Shown: positions 26,937 to 35,984 of the stretch, in pieces | Numbering within the stretch: the stretch's first letter is position 1 | How the letters are laid out: each line of letters opens with the position of its first letter | Origin: Acidobacteriota bacterium | GTDB lineage: Bacteria > Acidobacteriota > Thermoanaerobaculia > Multivoradales > JAGPDF01 | Direction: 5' to 3' | NCBI GenBank assembly: GCA_014584695.1 | Contig: JACTMI010000014.1 | Coordinates: 124,001 to 188,000, forward strand | Length of the DNA stretch: 64,000 bases | Notes under the pieces: model-generated | Told to the model about the DNA's origin: nothing | What the model saw: only the letters and a program-made list of their open reading frames with translations | The model's database searches: none | Made by a program: the position numbers and the translations under genes

Positions 26937-27652
26937 GCGGCGCGGTGGAACGACCGGCGCCCGCGCTCGATCCGGGAGGCGACGCGGTGATGCCGGAGCG
27001 GGTGATCGACGTGGCGGTGATCGAGGACGATCGCGCGACGCGCGAGGGCTTGCGGCTGCTCCTCTCGGCCACTCCCGGCTACGCCTGCTGCGCGGCCTGG
27101 GGCTCGGTCGAGGAAGCGCGCGCGAGCGGCCGGAGCGTGACCCCGGACGTGTTGCTGCTCGACGTCCGGCTGCCCGGCCTGTCCGGGCCGGAGGCCCTGC
27201 CGCAGCTGCGCGACCGCTGGCCCGGATCCCTCGTGGTGATGCTCACCTCGCTCGAGGACGAGGGGACGGTGGTCGAGGCGCTCGCCAACGGCGCCGTGGG
27301 CTACATCCTGAAGCGGACGCCGCCGGCGCGCATCCTGGAGGCGATCGCCGAGGCGGTCGACGGCGGCTCGCCGATGTCGCCGGAGATCGCCCGCCGGGTC
27401 GTCGCCCTGTTCCAGCGGCCGGGAGGCGTCCGCCGACCGGCCGCTGGCACGGCGGGCGCCGCCGACCTCACCCCCCAGGAGCTGCGCCTGCTCGGCCTGC
27501 TCGCCGAGGGGCACGGCTACCAGAGCGCGGGCGGCGCGCTCGGCATCAGCGTCAACACGGTGCGCAAGCACATTCGCAACCTCTACGAGAAGCTCGAGGT
27601 CCACACCCGCTCGGAGGCGGTGGGCAAGGCCCTGCGCCGCGGGCTGATCTGA
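26933..27652 (+). CDS. NarL/FixJ-family response regulator
   Basis: The GTG at 26933 overlaps the beta-helix gene stop (GTGA), giving 239 residues. An ATG at 26990, preceded by GGGAGG, gives 220 and begins exactly at the receiver domain (MPERVIDVAVIEDD). Counting from that ATG, Asp58 in LLLDVRLPG is the phosphorylation site and LKRTPP supplies the conserved Lys. The LuxR-type helix-turn-helix is at the C-terminus (LTPQELRLLGLLAEG, then SVNTVRKHIRNLYEKLEVHTRSEA). It presumably answers to the propeller kinase upstream, with the secreted protein gene lying between. Confidence 0.92.
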   Translation: MSGAVERPAPALDPGGDAVMPERVIDVAVIEDDRATREGLRLLLSATPGYACCAAWGSVEEARASGRSVTPDVLLLDVRLPGLSGPEALPQLRDRWPGSLVVMLTSLEDEGTVVEALANGAVGYILKRTPPARILEAIAEAVDGGSPMSPEIARRVVALFQRPGGVRRPAAGTAGAADLTPQELRLLGLLAEGHGYQSAGGALGISVNTVRKHIRNLYEKLEVHTRSEAVGKALRRGLI

Positions 27653-27702
27653 GAGCCCAATGCCGCCCGGCGGGGCGGTGCCAACCGGGCGCCGCGGACT
27701 GG

Positions 27703-27708
27703 TATTCT
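27703..27708 (+). promoter_or_regulatory. Candidate -10 element of the tricorn-like protease gene
   Basis: TATTCT, preceded by TGG, lies 65 bases before the ATG at 27774 in an otherwise GC-rich gap after the regulator gene. No strong -35 box is evident. Confidence 0.3.
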
Positions 27709-27773
27709 GGGAGCTCCTCGCCGCCTCCCCGGCGGCGCTTCCGTGAACCCTCTCTTTCCGAGGAGGTCCGAGC

Positions 27774-30700
27774 ATGCGTCGAACCCTCGTCTCGGCACTC
27801 GCTCTGTCGCTGGCGCTCGCGGGCGCGGCGGCGGTCGAGGCCGGCACCAAACTGCTCCGTTTCCCCGACGTCCACGGCAATCGGGTGGTCTTCACCTACG
27901 GCGGCGACCTGTGGACGGCGTCGACCGCGGGGGGTCTGGCGACCCGACTCACCGCCCACCCGGGCCTCGAGATGTTCGCCAAGTTCTCGCCCGACGGCGA
28001 GTGGATCGCCTTCACCGGCCAGTACGACGGCGACGAGCAGGTCTACGTCGTGGCCGCGAGCGGCGGCGAGCCCCGGCAGCTGACCTTCTATCCGGCGGCC
28101 GGCCCGGGCGCCCCGCGCCACGGCTACGATCACCAGGTCTACGGCTGGACCCCCGACGGCGAGAGCGTGCTCTTCCGCTCGATGCGCGACGCCGACGGCG
28201 GCCGGACCGAGACCGCCCTCTACACCGTGAAGCGGACGGGCGGCTTGCCGGTCATGCTGCCGATGCCGACCTCCGGCGCCGGCGACTTCGCCCCCGACGG
28301 CAAGCGCCTGGTCTACTCGCCGCTGTTCCGCGACTTCCGGACCTGGAAGCGCTACGAGGGCGGCTGGGCGCAGAACCTCTACATCTTCGATCTGGCGAGC
28401 CACGCGGTCCAGCCGGTCTCGCACTCGCCGCGCACCGAGCGCGATCCGATGTGGGTGGGCGAGGCGATCTACTTCGTCTCCGATCGCGACGGCGTGCTCA
28501 ACCTCTACCGGTTCGATCCCGCCACCGGCGCGACCACCCAGGCGACGCGGGAGAAGACCTGGGATGTCCGCTGGGCGAGCTCCGACGGACGGTCGCAGAT
28601 CGTCTACGAGCTCGACGGCGAGCTGGTGCTCCACGATGCCGAAACCGGAGTCAGCCGCGGGCTCGCGATCACGGTGCCGGACGACGGCGTCAACCGGCGC
28701 CCGGGGCGGATTTCGGCGGCCAAGCAGATCGAGGACTTCGAGCTCTCGCCCAAGGGCGAGCGCGCCCTCTTCGTCGCCCGCGGTGACCTGTTCACGGCGC
28801 CGATCGAGAAGGGACCGACGCGCAACCTGACCGCGAGCTCGACCGCCCACGACCGTCACGCCCGCTGGTCGCCGGACGGGCGTTGGATCGCCTACGTCTC
28901 GGACGCCGACGGCGAGGATCAGATCTACGTCGTGGCCCAGGACGGCTCGAGCAAGCCGCGCCAGCTGACCCACGGTCTCACCGCCATGCTCTACGCCCCG
29001 GCCTGGTCGCCCGACAGCAAGGCGCTCGCCTTCTCCGACAAGCACGGCAAGGTCTACGTCGTCGCCGTCGCCGACGGCAAGCGGACCGAGATCGTCGACG
29101 ACCCCTACGGCCGGATCTTCGACTACACCTGGTCGCCCGACTCCGGCCACCTCGCCTTCTCGATGACCGACCGGACCAACGCGCGCTCGATCTGGATCTG
29201 GAGCGCCGCCGACGGCCAGGCGCGCCGGGTGACCTCCGACTTCTGGAACGAATACGCCCCGCAGTGGGATCCGGCGGGCAAGTACCTCTACTTCCTCTCC
29301 GAGCGCGAATTCGCGCCGCAGATCTCCCAGATCGAGTGGAACTACGCCGGCAACCGGATGACCGGCGTTTTCGCGCTGGCGCTGCGCCAGGACCTGCCGC
29401 ATCCCCTGCCGCCCGAGAGCGACGAGGTGAAGCTCGAGGAGGAGAAGAAGGCCGCCGAGGGCGACGCCAAGAAGGATGCCCGCAAGGACAAGGCGAAGGA
29501 GGGCGACGCCAAGCCGGAAGCGAAGGGCAAGCAGCCGGTGCGGATCGACTTCGACGGCCTGGCCGAGCGGGTGGTGGCGCTGCCGATCGAGGCCGACAAC
29601 ATCGACGGGCTGACGGTGACCGAGAAGTACATCCTCTATTCGGTGCGCGGCGCGCCGTTCTACGGCCGCCAGAGCTACGCCAAGCCGCAGCTCAAGCTGT
29701 TCGATCTCGAGAAGCGGGAGAGCTCGACCCTGGTCGACGACTCCGGGCCCTGGGCGATCTCGGCCGACGGCGGCAAGGTGCTGGTCCGCCAGGGGCAGGC
29801 GTACAACCTCTACGACGTCAAGCCGAAGGGGGCGGAGAAGAAGACCGTCTCGACCGCCGGCCTGGTGGTCGACCGGGTGCCGGTCGAAGAGTGGGCGACG
29901 ATCTTCGACGAGGTCTGGCGGCGCTATCGCGACTTTTTCTACGTCAGGAACCTCCACGGCTACGACTGGCGGGCGATCGGCGACCGCTACCGGCGCTGGC
30001 TGCCGCACCTCGCCCACCGTTCGGACCTCAACTACCTGCTGGGCGAGATGATCTCGGAGCTCAACGTCGGCCACGCCTACATCGAGGGCGGTGACTTCCA
30101 GCTGCCGGAGCGGCCGAAGGTCGGCCTGCCCGGCGCGCGCTTCGAGCTCGACGCCGCCGCGGGCCGCTACCGGATCGCGAAGATCTTCGCGGGTGCTAAC
30201 CAGGAATCGAAGTACCGTGCGCCGCTCACCGAGGTGGGCGTCGACGCCAAGGTCGGCGACTACGTGCTGGCGATCGACGGCGAGGAGCTCCTGGCCAGCG
30301 ACAATCCTTATCGCCTGCTGCGCTACAAGACCGATCCGGTGACCCTCATCCTCAACGCCAAGCCCTCGCTCGACGGCGCGCGCAAGGTGACCTACCGGCC
30401 GATCGAGCGCGAGAGCGACCTGCTCTACCTCGGCTGGGTGGAGGGCAACCGCCGCTACGTCGCCGAGAAGAGCGGCGGCCGGGTCGGCTACTTCCACGTC
30501 CCCGACATGGGCGGTCCCGGCGCCTACGAGTTCGTCAAGTGGTTCTACCCGCAGATTCGCAGAGAGGGTCTGGTCGTCGACGTCCGTTCCAATGGCGGCG
30601 GCAACATCTCGCAGTGGATCATCGAGCGGCTGGACACGCGACTGCTCGGCACCCGCTTCGGCTACGCCTCGGACGAGCCGCAGACCTACCCCTACACCGT

Positions 30701-31085
30701 CTTCCACGGCCACATGGTCTGCCTGCTCAACGAGACCTCGGCCTCGGACGGGGACATCTTCCCCGCGCGCTTCCGCAAGGCCGGGCTGGGGCCGCTCATC
30801 GGCAAGCGGTCGTGGGGCGGAGTGGTGGGCATCTCGGGCACCGGGCCGCTGCTCGACGGCGGCACGGTCTTCGTGCCCCAGCAGGCGACCAACGACGTCG
30901 ACGGCAGCTACATCATCGAGGGCCACGGCGTCGACCCCGACATCGAGGTCGAGAACGATCCGGCCGCGGTGATCGCGGGTCGCGATCCGCAGCTCGATCG
31001 GGCGATCGAGGAGGTGATGGCGGCGATGGCGCGCGAGCCGCGCCAGCTGCCCCAGCGCCCGGCGGATCCGGTCAAGACGCCCTGA
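27774..31085 (+). CDS. Tricorn-like S41 family protease
   Basis: The ATG at 27774 follows GAGGAGG and opens a signal peptide (to about residue 24). The 1103-residue protein has two TolB/WD40-like propellers (about residues 30-330 and 330-680), a tricorn core helical region (VVDRVPVEEWATIFDEVWRRYRDFFYV), a PDZ-like domain (about 785-860) and an S41 catalytic domain. NETSASDGDIF contains the predicted nucleophile, Ser991, and GKRSWGGVVGI is also conserved. A Lys/Glu/Ala-rich insert (about residues 550-585) interrupts the second propeller. It should degrade peptides in the periplasm. Many bacterial tricorn homologues lack such an export signal. Confidence 0.93.
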   Translation: MRRTLVSALALSLALAGAAAVEAGTKLLRFPDVHGNRVVFTYGGDLWTASTAGGLATRLTAHPGLEMFAKFSPDGEWIAFTGQYDGDEQVYVVAASGGEPRQLTFYPAAGPGAPRHGYDHQVYGWTPDGESVLFRSMRDADGGRTETALYTVKRTGGLPVMLPMPTSGAGDFAPDGKRLVYSPLFRDFRTWKRYEGGWAQNLYIFDLASHAVQPVSHSPRTERDPMWVGEAIYFVSDRDGVLNLYRFDPATGATTQATREKTWDVRWASSDGRSQIVYELDGELVLHDAETGVSRGLAITVPDDGVNRRPGRISAAKQIEDFELSPKGERALFVARGDLFTAPIEKGPTRNLTASSTAHDRHARWSPDGRWIAYVSDADGEDQIYVVAQDGSSKPRQLTHGLTAMLYAPAWSPDSKALAFSDKHGKVYVVAVADGKRTEIVDDPYGRIFDYTWSPDSGHLAFSMTDRTNARSIWIWSAADGQARRVTSDFWNEYAPQWDPAGKYLYFLSEREFAPQISQIEWNYAGNRMTGVFALALRQDLPHPLPPESDEVKLEEEKKAAEGDAKKDARKDKAKEGDAKPEAKGKQPVRIDFDGLAERVVALPIEADNIDGLTVTEKYILYSVRGAPFYGRQSYAKPQLKLFDLEKRESSTLVDDSGPWAISADGGKVLVRQGQAYNLYDVKPKGAEKKTVSTAGLVVDRVPVEEWATIFDEVWRRYRDFFYVRNLHGYDWRAIGDRYRRWLPHLAHRSDLNYLLGEMISELNVGHAYIEGGDFQLPERPKVGLPGARFELDAAAGRYRIAKIFAGANQESKYRAPLTEVGVDAKVGDYVLAIDGEELLASDNPYRLLRYKTDPVTLILNAKPSLDGARKVTYRPIERESDLLYLGWVEGNRRYVAEKSGGRVGYFHVPDMGGPGAYEFVKWFYPQIRREGLVVDVRSNGGGNISQWIIERLDTRLLGTRFGYASDEPQTYPYTVFHGHMVCLLNETSASDGDIFPARFRKAGLGPLIGKRSWGGVVGISGTGPLLDGGTVFVPQQATNDVDGSYIIEGHGVDPDIEVENDPAAVIAGRDPQLDRAIEEVMAAMAREPRQLPQRPADPVKTP

Positions 31086-31248
31086 GCCGGCGCCCGGCGG
31101 GCGGGGGGAGACCCCTGCCCGCCGCGCGGCCGAGTGGCGGGCCGGACCTTGATTCTCGTATCCAGAGGGCGAGTCCCCGGGCGGGCCCGCGGCCAGACGC
31201 GGGTCGCCGATCCGGGGCCAGAGCCCGATGGGCCACGAGGAGAAAGGC

Positions 31249-31581
31249 ATGTCCAAGTCACACGTCGCCGCGCCGTCCATTCCGATCGATCCCGCGCCCG
31301 CCGTCGCACCGCCGTCGCCGGACGACCGTCGTTACCTGATCTTGCGCACTTTTCCGCCCGGGGCCCTGGAGGGCCTCGACGCGGCGAAAAAGGCCGGGGT
31401 CAACGCCAACAACGCCGCCCACGCCGCGCGCTGGATCTACTCCTACGCCAATGCCGCAAAGACCCGCACGTTCTGCCTCTACGAAGGTCCGACGCCGGAG
31501 TCGGTCGTGGCGGCGGCCAAGGCCAACGGCCTGCCGGTCGACGAGGTGATCGAAGTGCCGGTGGTGCTACTGCCTCACTGA
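31249..31581 (+). CDS. DUF4242 domain protein
   Basis: The ATG at 31249 has an AGGAGAAAG ribosome-binding site and gives 110 residues. An ATG at 31228 is possible but poorly placed. The core resembles the small ferredoxin-like DUF4242 (nickel-binding SCO4226-like) family: YLILRTFPPGALEGLDAAKKAG, HAARWIYSYANAAKTRTFCLYEGPTPESVVAAAKANGLP and a final EVIEVPVVL. The role is unknown, and metal binding is only suggested by relatives. It stands alone between the protease and the convergent lipid A operon. Confidence 0.75.
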   Translation: MSKSHVAAPSIPIDPAPAVAPPSPDDRRYLILRTFPPGALEGLDAAKKAGVNANNAAHAARWIYSYANAAKTRTFCLYEGPTPESVVAAAKANGLPVDEVIEVPVVLLPH

Positions 31582-31610
31582 ACGGCGGGTCGGATCCGCC
31601 AGGGCAGCGC

Positions 31611-32666
31611 TCAGCCGTCCCCGCGCGCGCCGGCGAGCGCCGCCTCCGCGGCGGCGGCCACCGTGGCCGCCGAGATGCCGCGCAGGCAGCCGTGGTGGAG
31701 CAGCGGGCAGCGCCGGAAGAAGCAGGGGGAGCACCAGAGATCGCGGAACAGGACCGCGTGGCCGTCCCCCGCCGGGGCCGTGCGGCGGGGATCGGTGGGT
31801 CCGAACAGGGCGACCGTCGGAACCCCGAGCGCGGCGGCCAGATGCATCGGGCCGGAGTCGTTGGTGACCAGCAGGTCGAAGTGCGACAGCGCGCCGGCGA
31901 GCGCCGCGAGATCCAGGTCGGGACCGATCACCGGGTGGATCTTGCCGCTCTCCTCGTGGACCCGGACCGCCAGCCAGACCTCTTTGGGTCCGGCGACGAT
32001 CGCCAATCGGGTCGCCGGCCGGCGCCGGCGCAGCTCGCGCGCCAGCTCGGCGAAACGCCGCCAGGGCCAGCGTTTCGAGGGTCCCCACTCGGCGCCCGGA
32101 AAGAGACCGACCAGAGGCTCCCGCGCGGCCCCGGTCGAGGTCTCCGTGCCGACCGCGAGCCGCGCCCGGGCCAGCCGCTCGCGACCCCGCTCCCGCAGGG
32201 CCGCGGGCAGCTCGAGCCGCGGCACCCAGTCCGCGGGGGGAGGCACTGCCATCCTCGCCAGCAGCTCGCGGTAGTCCTCGACCTGCGGCCGCCGCCCGCG
32301 CGGACGCCGCACGGCGGGGGCGAGCAGCGGTCCCCGCAGCTCGCCGCGGTACCCGAAGCGCCGCGGAATCCCCGCCCGCGCCGGCAGCCAGGCGGAGCGA
32401 AACGAGTTGGGGAGCACCACCGCCTCCGCGCAGGCCGCCGCCGCGATCCGCGTCACGCTTTCCCGCGCTTCCGGGGCCTTCTCGATCACCGCCACGACGC
32501 CGGGCAGCAGCCGGGCGAGCGGCGCGAGCGCGGGCCGGACGAAGGCGGCGAGCTCGCGTCCGCTCGCCGCGAGGGCGCGGAAGACCGGTTCCGCCATCAC
32601 CAGATCGCCGACCCAGTTGGGGGCGACGACCAGCGTCGGGCGGCCAGTCGGCCCCGGCGCGCTCAA
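31611..32666 (-). CDS. waaF: Glycosyltransferase family 9, heptosyltransferase II-like
   Basis: The start is the TTG at 32666, overlapping the stop of the acyltransferase gene (TTGA), giving 351 residues. It has the GT9 pattern: PNWVGDLVMAEPVFRAL at the N-terminus, LFPGAEWGPSKRWPWRRFAELA in the middle and the nucleotide-sugar-binding VTNDSGPMHLAAALGVPTVALFGPTDPRRTAP. The WGPSKRWP element favours heptosyltransferase II, which adds L-glycero-D-manno-heptose to the LPS core. A Cys-rich segment (CSPCFFRRCPLLHHGC) near the end is usual. It is the last gene of the four-gene operon. Confidence 0.9.
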   Translation of the reverse strand: MSAPGPTGRPTLVVAPNWVGDLVMAEPVFRALAASGRELAAFVRPALAPLARLLPGVVAVIEKAPEARESVTRIAAAACAEAVVLPNSFRSAWLPARAGIPRRFGYRGELRGPLLAPAVRRPRGRRPQVEDYRELLARMAVPPPADWVPRLELPAALRERGRERLARARLAVGTETSTGAAREPLVGLFPGAEWGPSKRWPWRRFAELARELRRRRPATRLAIVAGPKEVWLAVRVHEESGKIHPVIGPDLDLAALAGALSHFDLLVTNDSGPMHLAAALGVPTVALFGPTDPRRTAPAGDGHAVLFRDLWCSPCFFRRCPLLHHGCLRGISAATVAAAAEAALAGARGDG

Positions 32667-33544
32667 TGCCGCCACCTGCGGTGCAGCCAGAGCCACTGCT
32701 CGGGGTGGCGGCGGATCGTCGCCTCGCTGCCCGCCAGACAGCGGCGGGTGAACTCGAAGGTGGTCGCGTCGTCGTCGCGCCCCTCCGGCCAGAGCGGCGG
32801 TTCGAGCTCGATCCGGTACCGCCCCCGCGGCTCGTGATAGCCGGCGACCGGGAGCACCGGCGCGCCGGTCTTGAGCGCGAGGCGGGCGACGATCGGGCTG
32901 GTCAGGGCGGGCCGGCCGAAGAACGGGACGTCGATGGCCTCCTCGGCGCGCACCCGCTGGTCGATCAGCAGCCCGAGCCGCCCGCCGGCAGCGAGCACCC
33001 GGAACATCTCCCGCACGGCACCGCGCTTGGCCAGCGAGCGGTTGCCGAAGCGACCGCGCATCTGCTGCACCCAGCGGTCGATGTGCGGGTTGTCGACCGG
33101 GCGTCCGACCGCCGCCATCGGGCCGTGGGTGGCGGCGAGCGCGGCCGGGACGATCTCCCAGTTGCCGAAGTGGGCGGCGAGAACGATGACGCCGCGACCC
33201 GCGGCCTCCGCCGTGCGCAAGTGCTCGAAGCCGCGCCAAGTGACGCGCGCGCAGATCTCGGGAGCGGTCAGCCGGCGCGCCGAGAGCGCGTCGCAGAAGG
33301 CCGCGCCGAAGTGGCGGAAGCAGGCGCCGATCACGCGCTCCCGCTCGCGCGCCGCGAGCTCGGGCAGCGCCGCGGCGAGGTTTTCGCGGGCGATCCGGCG
33401 CCGCCTCCGGTCCGAGGCGGCGGCGAGCGCGCCGAGCGCGCGCCCGAGCGACCGCGCGGCGGCGTGCGGCAGCGTCGCCAGGAGCGCGACGAACGGCGCC
33501 GCCGCCGCGTACTCGAGCGCGTGGCGCAGCGGGGCGCCCTTCAC
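32663..33544 (-). CDS. Lysophospholipid acyltransferase, LpxL/LpxM family
   Basis: The GTG at 33544 overlaps the lpxK stop (GTGA) and gives 293 residues. The catalytic HX4E motif is HFGNWE (about residue 128). GPMAAVGRPVDNPHIDRWVQQMRGRFGN and LGLLIDQRV follow, as in Kdo-dependent lipid A secondary acyltransferases. A hydrophobic N-terminal segment (EYAAAAPFVALLATLPHAAA) anchors it to the inner membrane. It probably adds the secondary acyl chains of lipid A. Which of LpxL or LpxM it corresponds to cannot be told. Confidence 0.9.
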   Translation of the reverse strand: MKGAPLRHALEYAAAAPFVALLATLPHAAARSLGRALGALAAASDRRRRRIARENLAAALPELAARERERVIGACFRHFGAAFCDALSARRLTAPEICARVTWRGFEHLRTAEAAGRGVIVLAAHFGNWEIVPAALAATHGPMAAVGRPVDNPHIDRWVQQMRGRFGNRSLAKRGAVREMFRVLAAGGRLGLLIDQRVRAEEAIDVPFFGRPALTSPIVARLALKTGAPVLPVAGYHEPRGRYRIELEPPLWPEGRDDDATTFEFTRRCLAGSEATIRRHPEQWLWLHRRWRH

Positions 33545-34587
33545 CGCCGCAGCTCCGCCAGCCGCCGATCGAGCCAGACGAAAAACGCCGGCTCCGGCAC
33601 CGCCGCGAGGGGCAGCAGCGCGAGCCGCCCCGCCAACCGTCCGTCGAGCTTGGGCGCATCCTTCTCGGTGGTCACGACCGCCGCGGCGCCGTGCTCTGCG
33701 GCCGCGCGCTCGATCCGGTCGAGGCTCGAGCGCGGATAGTCGTGGTGGTCGGCGAAGGCGAAGCGCGCGACCGGGACCAAGCCGGCCCGCTCGACGGCGG
33801 CGAAGAAGCGCTCCGGCCGCGCGATCCCCGCCACCGCCACCACCGCGGTGCCCGGCGCGAGGGCGCCGCCAGCGAGCTCGCGGACCGGGCCCGTTCGCTC
33901 GGCCACGGTGAAGCCGGGGCCGGTGAAGCCGTGGGCGCCGAGCGCCCGCGCCAGCTCCGACCCGGCGCCAGCGGCGGGCTCGGCGAGGCCGGTGAGCAGC
34001 ACGGCGTCGGCGTGGCGAACGGAGGCGAGCGGCTCGCGCAGCCGCCCGCCGGGCCAGAGCCGCCCGCCGCCGAAGGGATCCGCGGCCGGCAGCAGCAGCA
34101 GGTCGAGATCGCGCGCCAGCCCGAGGTGCGAGAAGCCGTCGTCGAGGACGAACAGATCGGGCGGCGGGCGCAGCTCGGCGAGCGCCAGAGCTCCGGCCTC
34201 GAACCGGCGCTCGCCGACCAGCACGGCGACTCCGGGCAGGGCGCGCGCCATCAGGAAGGGCTCGTCGCCGGCGGCGGCGACCGCGACGCGCGGCCCCTCG
34301 CCGCTCGACACCAGCAGCGCGCCGCGCGAGCGCCGCCGGTAGCCACGGGAGAGGATCGCCACCCGCGCGCCGCGCTCGGCGAGATGGCGGGCGACCACCA
34401 CGGTGACCGGCGTCTTGCCGGAGCCCCCCCAGTGGAGGTTGCCGATCGAGATCACCGGGCGCGGCAGGCGGCGGGCCGCCGTCCGGGCGCGCTCCCGACG
34501 GCGCGTATGGGCCGCGGCGTAGAGGCGCTGCCACGGCGAGCGCGGCGCGGCCGGCGGCTGCAGCGGCCCCCCCGCCGCGGCGCTCAC
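33541..34587 (-). CDS. lpxK: Tetraacyldisaccharide 4'-kinase
   Basis: The start is the GTG at 34587, overlapping the waaA stop, and the product has 348 residues. LpxK phosphorylates the 4' position of the lipid A disaccharide at the inner membrane. The modified Walker A is GNLHWGGSGKTPVTVVVAR (about residues 48-66). ILSRGYRRRS follows, and the conserved VLDDGFSHLGLARDLDLLLLPA and FADHHDY complete the family pattern. TTEKDAPKL near the C-terminus is also typical. The neighbours (waaA, acyltransferase, heptosyltransferase) agree with the call. Confidence 0.95.
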   Translation of the reverse strand: MSAAAGGPLQPPAAPRSPWQRLYAAAHTRRRERARTAARRLPRPVISIGNLHWGGSGKTPVTVVVARHLAERGARVAILSRGYRRRSRGALLVSSGEGPRVAVAAAGDEPFLMARALPGVAVLVGERRFEAGALALAELRPPPDLFVLDDGFSHLGLARDLDLLLLPAADPFGGGRLWPGGRLREPLASVRHADAVLLTGLAEPAAGAGSELARALGAHGFTGPGFTVAERTGPVRELAGGALAPGTAVVAVAGIARPERFFAAVERAGLVPVARFAFADHHDYPRSSLDRIERAAAEHGAAAVVTTEKDAPKLDGRLAGRLALLPLAAVPEPAFFVWLDRRLAELRR

Positions 34588-35861
34588 GTGGCCCCCCGCC
34601 GGACCTCGGCGACCAGCGGTTCGAGCAGCGCGAGCGTCCGCTCGAGCGCGCCGCGATTCGACTCGACCAGCGCCGCGGCGCGCGCGCCGAGCGCCCGCGC
34701 CGCCGCCGCGTCGTCCAGCCAGGCCGCGAAACAGCGGCCGAGCGCGGCGGCGTCCTCGACCCGCTGCCAGGCGCCGGCCCGGTCGAAGCTCTCGGCGATC
34801 TCGCGGAAGTTCTCCATCGAAGGGCCGACCGCCACCGGCACGCCGAAACGGGCGGCTTCGATCGGATTGTGGCCGCCGGTCGGCGCCAGCGTGCCGCCGA
34901 TGAAGGCTCCCCGGGCGCCGCGGTAGAGCCCGGCGAGCTCGCCGAGCGAATCGAGCAGCAGCAGATCGCTGCCGCGCGACGCCGACTCCCCGGCGCCGCC
35001 GTCGCTGCGCCGGCGGAGGGCGAAGCCGGCGCGCCGGGCGAGCGCGGCGACGCCGTCGAAGCGCTCCGGGTGGCGAGGCGCCAGGACGAGCAGGGCGCGT
35101 CGCGCGCCGCCGGCGGCGGCGAAGGCGGCGAGAACCTGCTCCTCCTCGCCGGCCATCGTGGAGCCGGCAACGAGAACCGGCCGTCCGGCGGCGAGCTCCT
35201 CGACCAGCCGCTCGACCTCGGGCCGCCGGGCCGGCGCGGCGGTCTCGAACTTCAGGTTGCCGGTCACGGTCACCCGCTCCGGGGGCGTGCCGAGCGCCAG
35301 CAGCCGGTCCTGGTCGGCCGCCGTCTGGACGCCGAAGCGGCCGACCGGCTCGAGCAGGAGACGGCGCACCAGCCGGCGCGCCCGTCGCAGGCGCGGAAAG
35401 CTGCGGTCGCTCAGCCGGCCGTTGACGACCGCCACCGGCACCCCGCGCGCCGAGAGGCGGGCGAGCAGCAGCGGCCAGTAGTCGCCTTCGCACAGCACCA
35501 GGGCGCGCGGCGCGAAGCGGTCGAGGAAGCGCTCGACCGGTCCGGCGAGGTCGAACGGCAGGTAGGCGATCGTGGCCCGGCCGGCGAACAGGGCCCGCGC
35601 GCGCTCCTGCCCGGTCGGCGTCACGGTGGTGACGAGGAGCGGCAGGTCCTCCGGCAGGTGACGGGCGAGCGTGGCGGCGACGCCGACCTCGCCGACCGAG
35701 ACGGCGTGCAGCCAGAGCGCGCCGCGGAGCGGGGGACCGTCGAAACGGCGGGCGAACCGGCCGGCCACCGAGGCGCGGTAGTGCCGGCCGCGCGCCAGCA
35801 GCAGCCAGGGGGCGAGCGCCCCGAGGGCGACGGCGACTCCGATCCGGTACCAGCGTGGCAT
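34584..35861 (-). CDS. waaA: 3-deoxy-D-manno-octulosonic acid transferase
   Basis: This 425-residue GT30 enzyme transfers Kdo to lipid IVA at the inner membrane. It has an N-terminal membrane anchor (IGVAVALGALAPWLLLA) followed by LWLHAVSVGEVGVAATLARHL with the catalytic Glu. Next come TTVTPTGQERARALF, LVLCEGDYWPLLLARLSARGVPVAVVNGRLSDRS and GNLKFE. The C-terminal nucleotide-binding half ends GGHNPIEAARFGVPVAVGPSMENFREIAESF, the diagnostic WaaA segment. It is the first gene of the operon, divergent from the sigma-factor gene, so the operon promoter must lie in the 123-base gap. Confidence 0.96.
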   Translation of the reverse strand: MPRWYRIGVAVALGALAPWLLLARGRHYRASVAGRFARRFDGPPLRGALWLHAVSVGEVGVAATLARHLPEDLPLLVTTVTPTGQERARALFAGRATIAYLPFDLAGPVERFLDRFAPRALVLCEGDYWPLLLARLSARGVPVAVVNGRLSDRSFPRLRRARRLVRRLLLEPVGRFGVQTAADQDRLLALGTPPERVTVTGNLKFETAAPARRPEVERLVEELAAGRPVLVAGSTMAGEEEQVLAAFAAAGGARRALLVLAPRHPERFDGVAALARRAGFALRRRSDGGAGESASRGSDLLLLDSLGELAGLYRGARGAFIGGTLAPTGGHNPIEAARFGVPVAVGPSMENFREIAESFDRAGAWQRVEDAAALGRCFAAWLDDAAAARALGARAAALVESNRGALERTLALLEPLVAEVRRGAT

Positions 35862-35875
35862 GGGCGCCGGGGCAG

Positions 35876-35881
35876 TATAAT
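35876..35881. promoter_or_regulatory. Candidate -10 element between waaA and the sigma-factor gene
   Basis: TATAAT is an exact consensus -10 hexamer on the plus strand. Read on the minus strand the same site gives ATTATA followed by CTG, so it could serve either gene. No good -35 box at 17 bases is seen in either direction. Confidence 0.45.
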
Positions 35882-35984
35882 CAAGGGTTGCAACGGTTTG
35901 GCGGTGAACATCGACGACCCCGAAGAGCCCGACGCGACTAGACGGACGACGCCCGGATTCCGTACTACGGATCTGGAACGAGGT

